7,820 nucleotides of DNA, taken from contig DRMA01000209.1 of NCBI GenBank assembly GCA_011375245.1, forward strand, positions 1 to 7,820. The letters run 5' to 3'. This DNA comes from Thiothrix sp. Its GTDB lineage: Bacteria > Pseudomonadota > Gammaproteobacteria > Thiotrichales > Thiotrichaceae. Positions 1-5,892 of the stretch are shown here, one piece after another. The notes under the pieces were generated by a model. That model did no database searches. It saw nothing but the letters and a program-made list of their open reading frames with translations, and was not told where the DNA came from. Both the position numbers and the translations under genes were made by a program. How positions within the stretch are numbered: position 1 is the first letter of the stretch; every line of letters begins with the position of its first letter.

Positions 1-1034
1 AACACCCTACTCCTACCTTTTTCATCATGAGACATTACAACGACTTTACCTGTACTCACTGCCTTTTTTTCAACATTATTTGCTGAAATTTTAGCAAGAG
101 AGGAATTCTTATTGCCTTGTTTTTTGTCTGGATAAATAAAGGTTAGTTGATCTACATGCGTCTTTTCCACAACAGCCTTTTTTTGCATAACTTTGCCATT
201 GTAAATGGCCTGTATAGTGTACTCACCAACAGGCAATTTAAATACAGCAGATTGGGCTTTTTCCTTTTGCTTAATACGTTTACCTTGTTGAATAACAAAA
301 TAACTCGCCTTCACAACACGCCCATGCTTATTAATCAAACGAGAACGTATATTTAATACTCCCGTTGATATCACTTCTTTTGAAGGCTTAGAGCTAACAA
401 GACGTACCGTAGATGCTTTGCTGGCTAAAAAAGTTACCTTGCTCTGTTGCCGTCCTTTAACATTAGCAAGTACAGTTTTTTGTTGTAAATGCACTCGTTG
501 CTGTTCCATTTTTCGTAATAAAGGTGGTTTTGTAAGTGGTTCTTTAATTGCAGTAGAAACCTTTTTTGCTAACACATTTTTTATAGCAAAAGCCTTATGT
601 TCAACTGTCGCATTAAGTAAAGGCTTCTGAAAAATTTGAGCACCAATAGTAGGTTTCTTATAAGCAACATTAAGAATATTATGCGATATTTCAGTATTTG
701 TACTTGTCTCAGTAACCAAAGCTCCTTTTACAACAGGCGCTTTAACAAGTGGCTCAGTAATAGCTAAAGGCAGAATAAGCTTATGTATTTTATAATGTGC
801 CCCAGATGTTAAAGCATCATCAAACACACTGTTAAAAAATACACCAACAGAAACGATAGGCAATAAGCCAAGTACTAATGCCTTACTTGGTGGCAAGAAA
901 GAATGACTATCATCATTGAGAATATAAGATACTGGCTCTATATAAAGTTCTTTGCAATCTATTTTTGCTTCTTGTGTCTTATCAATCACTGATTGTGGTC
1001 TCCATCGTCTTAGAATCATGATCACATTCGCCAT
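1..1034 (-). CDS. Single-pass membrane protein with basic linker and beta-sandwich-like domain(s), partial at C-terminus
   Basis: An open frame of 344 codons starts with ATG at 1034 and runs off the left edge without a stop. An in-frame TAA at 1055-1053 lies just upstream, and AGGTG at 1047-1043 sits 8 nt before the ATG, so the start is well supported. Residues 1-50 look cytoplasmic. A hydrophobic stretch at about 51-67 is the only membrane segment. Residues 90-220 form a basic, K/V/T-rich linker containing two copies of a motif I-x-E-P-L-x-K-x-P (92-100 and 163-171). Residues 222-302 look like a beta-sandwich of the carboxypeptidase-regulatory/Ig-like kind found in some VWA-linked membrane proteins, with LPVGEYTIQAIYNG as the typical core strand pair. 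A segment near 325 (VSTGKVVV) resembles the start of this domain (ISTGVLNI, 222-229), so a second copy may begin there. I infer an inner-membrane protein with its C-terminal part in the periplasm. Specific function is unknown. Confidence 0.8.
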   Translation of the reverse strand, partial: MANVIMILRRWRPQSVIDKTQEAKIDCKELYIEPVSYILNDDSHSFLPPSKALVLGLLPIVSVGVFFNSVFDDALTSGAHYKIHKLILPLAITEPLVKAPVVKGALVTETSTNTEISHNILNVAYKKPTIGAQIFQKPLLNATVEHKAFAIKNVLAKKVSTAIKEPLTKPPLLRKMEQQRVHLQQKTVLANVKGRQQSKVTFLASKASTVRLVSSKPSKEVISTGVLNIRSRLINKHGRVVKASYFVIQQGKRIKQKEKAQSAVFKLPVGEYTIQAIYNGKVMQKKAVVEKTHVDQLTFIYPDKKQGNKNSSLAKISANNVEKKAVSTGKVVVMSHDEKGRSRV

Positions 1035-1171
1035 ATGACCAACACCTAAGCATTACCGTAACTGAGATTCCCTAAAACAAACTAGCGTAAGCTATCTATT
1101 TGGTATTGTTTAAAGTACTAGTGGCAATATCACTTAAAAAACCACTAATGACCTTTAACATCAATGGGCAC
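1035..1171. other. Intergenic leader region of the left-hand membrane protein gene
   Basis: Any promoter for the minus-strand gene starting at 1034 must lie here, downstream of the terminator at 1172-1204. I find no pair of -35 and -10 boxes that I would defend. TTGCCA on the minus strand near 1125 has no convincing -10 partner. A short AGTG/CACT inverted repeat overlaps the same place. Apart from the Shine-Dalgarno sequence next to 1034, nothing else stands out. Confidence 0.4.
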
Positions 1172-1204
1172 AAAAAAAGCCCATTCTTACTAATAAAAAT
1201 GGGC
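1172..1204 (-). terminator. Intrinsic terminator of the persulfide dioxygenase gene
   Basis: Read on the minus strand, GCCCATT (1204-1198) pairs perfectly with AATGGGC (1185-1179) across a 12-nt loop and is followed directly by seven T (1178-1172). It lies 34 bp after the stop codon of the upstream gene. A smaller hairpin, ATTGCA/TGCAAT with a 5-nt loop (1212-1228), lies between the stop and the terminator. A third copy of the arm (GCCCATT on the minus strand, 1169-1163) follows the T-run. Confidence 0.88.
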
Positions 1205-1238
1205 CTTAGTTATTGCAATATCTGCAATTAATAGTATT

Positions 1239-1961
1239 TTATGTAGAGTGTGCAATCTTTGAAGTATCAATACCTGCAGCTTCTGCATCACCACAATGCA
1301 CATTAGCAGGAACCGCTACACCAATTTTTGCAGGCATAGGAAGCTTTAAATTACTCATTTTTTCAACAAAAGCAGCTTTGTCTAAACCTTTTATATAAGG
1401 GTTTGTAAGTTTTTCTTGTCCGACTGAACTCACACGATGATCATTATAATCATGCCCAGGGTAAATAATAAACTCATCGGGATACGCCATAATTTTTTGA
1501 ATACTATCAAACAATACCTCAGAAGAACCTTGTTGAAAATCGGTTCTACCGCATGCACCAATTAATATAGTATCACCTGTAAAAATACGATCATGCCAAC
1601 GATAAGACGTACAACCATCTGTATGCCCTGGTGTTGCAAACGAATATAAAACTTCACCACCAAAAGTGAGAGTATCCCCTTCATCAAGCATCACATCACC
1701 ACAAACTAACCCTGTCGCTTTGCCTGCTGAAAACTGAGCATTTGTCGCAGCCTTCAACTCAGGCGCACCTGTAATATGATCAGCATGTACATGAGTTTCC
1801 ACAATAAATTTTAATGTCGCACCCAATTCTTTCAATACAGCTAGATCACGTTTAGTCTGTCCACGAACAGGATCAATAATAACAGCCTCACGTGTAACTG
1901 CATCAGCTAGGATATAAGTCAATGTTGATGTATCAGCATCGAATAGTTGTTTGAATATCAT
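1239..1961 (-). CDS. ETHE1-like persulfide dioxygenase (sulfur dioxygenase), MBL fold
   Basis: This 240-residue protein matches the bacterial ETHE1/Blh type of the metallo-beta-lactamase fold. Enzymes of this type use one Fe(II) to oxidise glutathione persulfide to sulfite and glutathione in the cytoplasm. Visible motifs are THVHADH (H57, H59, D61, H62), TPGHTDGCTSY (H113), FTGDT (D130), GCGRTDFQQG (137-145) and YPGHDY (H170). H57, H113 and D130 correspond to the three iron ligands of human ETHE1, and GRTDFQQG is typical of persulfide dioxygenases rather than glyoxalase II. The C-terminal VPANVHCG stretch is also typical of the family. I chose ATG at 1961 because AAGGGG lies 8 nt upstream; a GTG nine bases earlier overlaps that Shine-Dalgarno. 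The gene has its own promoter and terminator. No rhodanese, SQR or BigR-type regulator is adjacent in the window. Confidence 0.92.
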   Translation of the reverse strand: MIFKQLFDADTSTLTYILADAVTREAVIIDPVRGQTKRDLAVLKELGATLKFIVETHVHADHITGAPELKAATNAQFSAGKATGLVCGDVMLDEGDTLTFGGEVLYSFATPGHTDGCTSYRWHDRIFTGDTILIGACGRTDFQQGSSEVLFDSIQKIMAYPDEFIIYPGHDYNDHRVSSVGQEKLTNPYIKGLDKAAFVEKMSNLKLPMPAKIGVAVPANVHCGDAEAAGIDTSKIAHST

Positions 1962-1969
1962 AGTAACCA

Positions 1970-1975
1970 CCCCTT
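1970..1975 (-). promoter_or_regulatory. Shine-Dalgarno AAGGGG deciding the dioxygenase start
   Basis: On the minus strand AAGGGG is followed by 8 nt and then the ATG at 1961. The alternative GTG start (1970-1968) would begin inside this site, so the ATG is preferred. The site directly abuts the tandem repeat in the leader. Confidence 0.75.
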
Positions 1976-2001
1976 AGTAAATTAGTAAATTAGTAAATTA
2001 G
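1974..2001. repeat. 8-bp tandem repeat, 3.5 copies, in the dioxygenase leader
   Basis: The plus strand reads TTAGTAAA three times followed by TTAG, with no mismatch. The array lies between the predicted transcription start (about 2007) and the Shine-Dalgarno, and its last unit overlaps that site by two bases. Such arrays can change copy number by replication slippage, which here would alter leader length but not the coding frame. Confidence 0.9.
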
Positions 2002-2013
2002 AATATACTTATA

Positions 2014-2042
2014 TTTATATACTATATAGAGTAAAAAGTCAA
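2014..2042 (-). promoter_or_regulatory. Sigma-70-type promoter of the persulfide dioxygenase gene in a TA-rich block
   Basis: On the minus strand TTGACT (2042-2037) is followed by a 17-nt spacer and TATAAA (2019-2014), close to the sigma-70 consensus. Initiation would fall near 2007, about 45 nt before the ATG. The spacer and -10 lie in a run of TATA-type dyads (about 2002-2030). From general knowledge, the ArsR-family repressor BigR, which controls related genes in other bacteria, binds a TA-rich palindrome over its promoter, so a repressor site here is plausible but unproven. Confidence 0.7.
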
Positions 2043-2141
2043 CTCTTTTGATTTTTATTTAATCAACACGACTTTATTAATCATCCTCTATATGCTTAAA
2101 TATTATACTAATAGACTATTTACCTAGTATTAATAAGGTTT

Positions 2142-2588
2142 TTAAAATGGCTCAAAATGCAAAACTGCTTCTAACTGCTCCTTAGTAAATATCGATTCAA
2201 CTAAAGGAAACAAGGTTCTTTCTTCCATGCGAGTATGATCTTTTAGCATGAGCGCAAAGTCAGCTAGCTCCTTTTTAAGCTCCTCAAGTTCAGGCTGCTG
2301 TGTCTTGATACGATGAATCAACGCACGCATAGCCCCATGCTCCTTGAGCAACAGGGTTGCTATCTGCATATACTCTCGATAATGTTTAAAGAACAATGAA
2401 AAAATAACTTGTTCTTCATGCTGAAAATGTTTTTCTAGCTCATTATCATAATAATCTGTTAGTTTTTTCACACCCTGTCTAACTTCATCATCACTCCCTT
2501 TCTTTGCCAAATTAGCCAGATCTTTAGCCATTTTGAGTGAATGATGATGTTCACGCGATAAATCTTGTAGTTGTTCACATCGTTGCAT
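2142..2588 (-). CDS. Hemerythrin (HHE) domain protein
   Basis: This 148-residue soluble, all-helical protein has the spaced histidine and acidic residues of a hemerythrin-type non-heme di-iron site: REHHHSL (H14-H16), KHFQHEEQ (H54, H57, E58, E59), KEHG (H84) and DHTRMEERTLFP (H118, E122, E123). The last motif is the HxxxE signature that is most diagnostic for the fold. There is no signal peptide and no fused output domain, so it is probably a cytoplasmic single-domain protein. Members of this group are linked to O2 or NO binding, iron-sulfur repair or iron handling; the sequence does not say which applies. It begins 2 bp after the stop of the thioredoxin-like gene and has only an A-rich, poor Shine-Dalgarno region, so translational coupling is likely. 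I see no convincing terminator between its stop and the next promoter. Confidence 0.85.
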   Translation of the reverse strand: MQRCEQLQDLSREHHHSLKMAKDLANLAKKGSDDEVRQGVKKLTDYYDNELEKHFQHEEQVIFSLFFKHYREYMQIATLLLKEHGAMRALIHRIKTQQPELEELKKELADFALMLKDHTRMEERTLFPLVESIFTKEQLEAVLHFEPF

Positions 2589-2590
2589 AA

Positions 2591-3106
2591 TTATTTTTTC
2601 TTTTCTTGTTGAGTGTTTTCATCATCCTTTACTACTTCAGAACGAGACTTGATATACCGCTCCAAAGAAGCAGTTGCGACAATGCCAGGTTGAGTAGCCG
2701 CTAATTTACCATCTGGATTAAAAATAATAAAAGTAGGTGTACCCAATAAGTTTTCTCTTATTTTTTGTTGCATCCAACTATTTATTTCCACGCTATTGGA
2801 AATAAGTGTAGGAAATTTAATCTTATATTCGGCAATAAAGGTCTTAGCCTTCTTAACACCTGCTTGTGTATCAAGGCTTACCCCCAAAAGCTGAGTATTC
2901 TCCAATTTACCATCAAATTTCACCATATCAGGCATATGCATACGACAAGCACTACAATTAGATTCCCAAATCTCAACCACTGTCCACTTGCCTTTGCCCA
3001 AATAATGACTGATTTTTTCCTCTTTCCCCTCCAAAGTCGTAAATGCCAAAGAGAAGTTACTAATAATCATTAAACTCAACAAAGCGAATAGATTTTTTAT
3101 AGCCAT
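2591..3106 (-). CDS. Periplasmic TlpA-like thioredoxin-fold protein
   Basis: The protein has 171 residues. Residues 1-21 are a signal peptide (K4, hydrophobic 6-15, likely cleavage after SLA-21). The mature part is a thioredoxin fold with the redox motif C51-S-A-C54 preceded by W47, and the cis-proline in GTPTF (P124). The D-T-Q-A-G-V-K-K-A insert around 79-87 fits TlpA/ResA-like proteins that reduce or exchange disulfides in the periplasm. The C-terminus ends in a charged tail, DDENTQQEKKK, beyond the fold. The ATG is preceded by GAAGGG with 8-nt spacing, a good ribosome site. Hemerythrin follows in the same unit, 2 bp downstream. The partner could be a cytochrome maturation protein or a periplasmic thiol enzyme; nothing in the window decides it. 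Confidence 0.85.
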   Translation of the reverse strand: MAIKNLFALLSLMIISNFSLAFTTLEGKEEKISHYLGKGKWTVVEIWESNCSACRMHMPDMVKFDGKLENTQLLGVSLDTQAGVKKAKTFIAEYKIKFPTLISNSVEINSWMQQKIRENLLGTPTFIIFNPDGKLAATQPGIVATASLERYIKSRSEVVKDDENTQQEKKK

Positions 3107-3144
3107 TATACTTGCCCTTCATTATTAATTTATAAAACAGACTC

Positions 3145-3150
3145 ATTATA
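3145..3150 (-). promoter_or_regulatory. Possible -10 box for the thioredoxin-hemerythrin operon
   Basis: On the minus strand there is an exact TATAAT about 40 bp upstream of the ATG at 3106. No good -35 hexamer is found at 16-18 bp spacing (ATGGAT or TGGATG), so this would be a weak or activator-dependent promoter if real. Confidence 0.4.
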
Positions 3151-3245
3151 AGCTACGCATTAACGACATCCATAGACACATCAAAATGATTATTAATCAC
3201 ACACTTTAAAAGCAATCACAGCAACATCATAGATTTTTCTTTAAC

Positions 3246-3267
3246 AACACGAGCTAATTTGCGTGTT
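3246..3267. other. Hairpin in the divergent intergenic region
   Basis: AACACG (3246-3251) and CGTGTT (3262-3267) form a 6-bp inverted repeat with a 10-base loop, followed on the plus strand by a T-rich stretch. It lies between two divergently transcribed genes, about 60 bp before the plus-strand ATG. It could be an operator or an attenuator-like hairpin. The rest of 3107-3327 holds no gene that I can support. Confidence 0.3.
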
Positions 3268-3327
3268 TTACTCTATTTTTTACGATAAACTGATAAGTGT
3301 GCATTTACTAATCTAACTCTGTTTGTT

Positions 3328-4350
3328 ATGCGAAAAACATTACGTCTCACTTTTATCTTACTCTCACTAAGCGGCTTAGCGCTTAGTCTTGTGCAACTTT
3401 CCAAACATTGGAATTATGAAGACAAAGCACAAGATATTGCAAAATTAATGCAACAGAGTGTAAGTAGCGAAAAACTCGATAAAGCGATCAGTACAGCCAT
3501 TACTGAAAAGCACCTTGACGATGCAAAAATGTATCTAAAAATAGCACGTCTTTACCATTATCCCATTGACATTGATGCTTACGAACAACAAATAACTAAA
3601 ATCAATACACTTGAATACCGCGTCAGCAATAATGTTAAAAACTTTACCCACGGTTTTATACATGGCAAAGGCGACGACACTGCCAGCATTACAGGCTCGG
3701 TAATTTCTGACTTTACTGTTATTGGCGATGTACGTGACTTACGCGAACAATATATACGACAACAAGAGGGCAAAGAAGTCAATAAAGTCGTCGCGTCACT
3801 TGCAGGTGTCGGCATTGGATTAACCCTTGTAACAATTGGTACGGTGGGTACAACAGCGGGTGCTAAAGGAGGTGCATCATTACTCAAATTCGCAGCAAAA
3901 ACTAAGCGGCTCACCAAAGGCTTTAGTAAACAACTTGCTGCCCAAGGCAGAAAAGTGTTTGAATGGAATAAATTTTCTAGTGCAATGAAAACAGGTAGTA
4001 ACTTTGCTGATATTCGTCGCGCAGCTAAAATGTCCTTTCATCCTAAAGCAATCCAACCTCTTAAAGTAACTGCTAAACGTATGTATGCGGTTCGCAAAGC
4101 ATCTAATACAAAAGATTCTTTACACATGCTGCGCTATGTAGACAACACCAAAGATTTACGTCGCCTAGAAACTTTTACTCTAAAACATGGATTACTAGCA
4201 AAAGGTTACTTAAAATTACTCGGTAAAGGTATATTACGCACCACAAAAGTGCTAAAGAAAACCACAGGCTTTTTACTAAGTGTATTAGGTAGTATTTTTT
4301 CCAGCTTATTCAGTTTGCTCTTTATGTTTTCTGGACGTGGAAAAACATAA
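3328..4350 (+). CDS. Membrane-associated protein of unknown function with hydrophobic core and pre-toxin-like motif
   Basis: I do not recognise a named family for this 340-residue protein. Residues 7-24 form an N-terminal signal or membrane anchor. Residues 30-105 look helical and charged. A motif SDFTVIGDVRDL (127-138) is followed by a glycine-rich hydrophobic segment (154-178), then a basic region rich in K and R (about 187-310), and a last hydrophobic helix (315-334) ending in GRGKT. The order 'GD-x-[KR]-D, short helix, glycine-rich hydrophobic stretch, lysine-rich region' recalls pre-toxin segments of polymorphic toxins, but there is no recognisable toxin domain, so this stays a weak analogy. 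The ATG has no clear Shine-Dalgarno sequence; it is chosen because it places the hydrophobic anchor right at the N-terminus. It is the only plus-strand gene and ends 4 bp from the end of the converging gene. Confidence 0.75.
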   Translation: MRKTLRLTFILLSLSGLALSLVQLSKHWNYEDKAQDIAKLMQQSVSSEKLDKAISTAITEKHLDDAKMYLKIARLYHYPIDIDAYEQQITKINTLEYRVSNNVKNFTHGFIHGKGDDTASITGSVISDFTVIGDVRDLREQYIRQQEGKEVNKVVASLAGVGIGLTLVTIGTVGTTAGAKGGASLLKFAAKTKRLTKGFSKQLAAQGRKVFEWNKFSSAMKTGSNFADIRRAAKMSFHPKAIQPLKVTAKRMYAVRKASNTKDSLHMLRYVDNTKDLRRLETFTLKHGLLAKGYLKLLGKGILRTTKVLKKTTGFLLSVLGSIFSSLFSLLFMFSGRGKT

Positions 4351-4354
4351 CGCC

Positions 4355-4993
4355 TTATTTATCAAAAATACCGCCCTTTACTAGTAAATAACACTGATAA
4401 ATTTCATAAATATTCAATACACGCTGCTCACAAAACAAGCGCAATGTTGCAACATCACCTGCCAACCATGCCTTCCAAACAGCTTGATACTCTAAGGATA
4501 CAGAAGCTTTTAAGCCCAATAACACTGAAACATTTTGTATCGTTGTATTAGCATCAACACGATAAGCACTTAACACACTCTGTAAATTTACTACGCGCTG
4601 TGCTTCTGACTCCGCAAAAAAATATGTTGAAACAACACGATTCTTTAAACAGCGATAACGCATAACAGGAATATTAAAATCACCATTCCATAACACTAAC
4701 CGAGGGAGATGCTTTTCTACAAGCTGCGAAAACTGTTGCAGTATTTCTTTTTCAGTCAACACATCACCTGCCCATGAATAATGAGTCGTTTCCCCCTGAT
4801 CATCACTATAAATAGCCGACAAAGTAATAATTTTTTGTAAATAATGGGGTAAATTACATGACCCTGTCTGCTGCTGTTGATGATGAAACATCGCTTTAGC
4901 ACTGCCTTTATCATGCAAATCACCCAACTGATAACGTATTCGCCCTACTTCTGTATCAGGAATAGTTTGCAACGCAAAAAACAGAGTATTCAT
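4355..4993 (-). CDS. PolB-type 3'-5' exonuclease family protein, predicted catalytically inactive
   Basis: The 212-residue product matches the stand-alone 'PolB-like 3'-5' exonuclease' family (DEDD/RNase H fold, COG3298/PF10108-like) along its whole length. It begins MNTLFFALQTIPD where active members have FDIETVPD. Exo I D and E are A7 and Q9. Exo II, normally WNGxGFDLP, is WNGDFNIP with N107 for the Asp. The following (I/L)DLMDVLSGY block is VNLQSVLSAY (N136, S139). Exo III, normally YCETDVLNTY, is FCEQRVLNIY, so the YxxxD pair has become F187 and R191. Surrounding family residues are kept (W102-N103-G104, CE and VLN). About ten residues before the LQSVLSAY block seem to be missing compared with remembered homologues. 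The frame is open and overlaps cysM by 4 bp (ATGA), so it is probably co-translated. I infer a pseudoenzyme that may bind nucleic acid or a partner protein without cutting. Family comparison is from memory. Confidence 0.8.
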   Translation of the reverse strand: MNTLFFALQTIPDTEVGRIRYQLGDLHDKGSAKAMFHHQQQQTGSCNLPHYLQKIITLSAIYSDDQGETTHYSWAGDVLTEKEILQQFSQLVEKHLPRLVLWNGDFNIPVMRYRCLKNRVVSTYFFAESEAQRVVNLQSVLSAYRVDANTTIQNVSVLLGLKASVSLEYQAVWKAWLAGDVATLRLFCEQRVLNIYEIYQCYLLVKGGIFDK

Positions 4994-5889
4994 GCAGGAA
5001 AAACCCCTGTTGAGATATAGCGGTCACCACGATCACAAATAATAACCACAATTGTTGCATTTTCCACTTGCGCTGATAATTTCAATGCAGCCGCAACCGC
5101 ACCACCTGAAGATACGCCACAAAATACACCTTCTTCAGCTGCAAGCCGACGCATTATTGACTCTGATTCTTGCTGAGTAACATCAATTTCACAATCTATA
5201 TCCTCATCATCAAATATTGCTGGTAAATACTCTTTCGGCCAACGTCGAATACCAGGAATCGAGTCTTCATCTGTCTTAGGTTGTACACCAACAATTTCAA
5301 TAGTTGGATTTTGTTGCTTCAAATAGGCTGATGTTCCCATAATCGTACCTGTTGTCCCCATTGCACTCACAAAGTGGGTGATTGTACCTCCCGTTTGCTG
5401 CCATAATTCAGGTCCTGTCGTTTCATAATGCGCTTGAGGATTATCAGCATTCGCAAACTGGTCAAGTAATTTCCCTTGTCCATCTTTTGCCATTTTTTCC
5501 GCTAAATCACGTGCACCTTCCATGCCTTCTTCTTTGGATACCAAAATTAGTTCTGCACCATAAGCTTTCATTGACGCACGGCGTTCTTCACTCATAGTCT
5601 CGGGCATCACCAAAATCATAACATAGCCTTTAATAGCAGCCACCATTGCCAATGCAATCCCTGTATTGCCACTGGTTGCCTCTATCAGCACATCACCAGG
5701 CTTAATATCACCACGCCGCTCAGCAAGTGCAATCATACTTAATGCAGGACGATCTTTGACCGATCCCGCAGGATTATTGCCTTCTAATTTCAGTAATAGT
5801 GTATTGCTGGTACTGCCTGCAATACGCTGAAGTTTAACCAGTGGAGTTTTGCCAATCGTGGCTTCAATCGTCGGATAATCCATAACCAT
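4990..5889 (-). CDS. cysM: Cysteine synthase B (O-acetylserine sulfhydrylase)
   Basis: This 299-residue PLP enzyme makes cysteine from O-acetylserine and sulfide or, for the CysM type, thiosulfate (giving S-sulfocysteine). The PLP lysine is K45 in NPAGSVKDR. The substrate loop TSGNTG is at 72-77, the phosphate-binding loop GTTGTIMG at 178-185 and the PLP-ring serine lies in GVSSGG (258-263). The stretch SIPGIRRWPKEYLP (210-223) is typical of CysM rather than CysK. Length is normal. ATG at 5889 lies 3 bp after the acpS stop with GGA 9 nt upstream; ATG at 5883 is an alternative that removes two residues. The stop overlaps the start of the next gene as ATGA, which suggests translational coupling. 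In a sulfur-metabolising cell it would feed on reduced sulfur in the cytoplasm. Confidence 0.96.
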   Translation of the reverse strand: MVMDYPTIEATIGKTPLVKLQRIAGSTSNTLLLKLEGNNPAGSVKDRPALSMIALAERRGDIKPGDVLIEATSGNTGIALAMVAAIKGYVMILVMPETMSEERRASMKAYGAELILVSKEEGMEGARDLAEKMAKDGQGKLLDQFANADNPQAHYETTGPELWQQTGGTITHFVSAMGTTGTIMGTSAYLKQQNPTIEIVGVQPKTDEDSIPGIRRWPKEYLPAIFDDEDIDCEIDVTQQESESIMRRLAAEEGVFCGVSSGGAVAAALKLSAQVENATIVVIICDRGDRYISTGVFPA

Positions 5890-5892
5890 AAT

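Noticed and set aside
147..630. Short plus-strand open frames in the left region (147-356 and 418-630)
   Set aside because: They lie opposite a 344-codon minus-strand frame with a proper ribosome site and membrane-protein features; their translations show no family pattern.
1213..1398. Plus-strand open frame opposite the end of the dioxygenase gene
   Set aside because: It is antisense to a well-identified enzyme and begins within the terminator region; no domain or ribosome site supports it.
2765..3073. 102-codon plus-strand frame opposite the thioredoxin-like gene
   Set aside because: It is the shadow of a gene with signal peptide, CxxC motif and cis-proline; its own translation has no recognisable pattern.
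3579..3917. 112-codon minus-strand frame inside the 340-residue membrane protein gene
   Set aside because: It is fully nested and antisense, with no ribosome site or family signal.
3328..4350. Calling the unknown membrane protein a colicin-like or polymorphic toxin
   Set aside because: Only a loose motif order is similar. There is no toxin domain, secretion-system link, Rhs/VgrG element or immunity gene next to it.
4355..4993. Treating the exonuclease-like gene as a frameshifted or sequencing-damaged pseudogene
   Set aside because: The frame is open over the full family length, family residues are kept on both sides of each altered catalytic position, and the changes are scattered single substitutions that one frameshift cannot produce.
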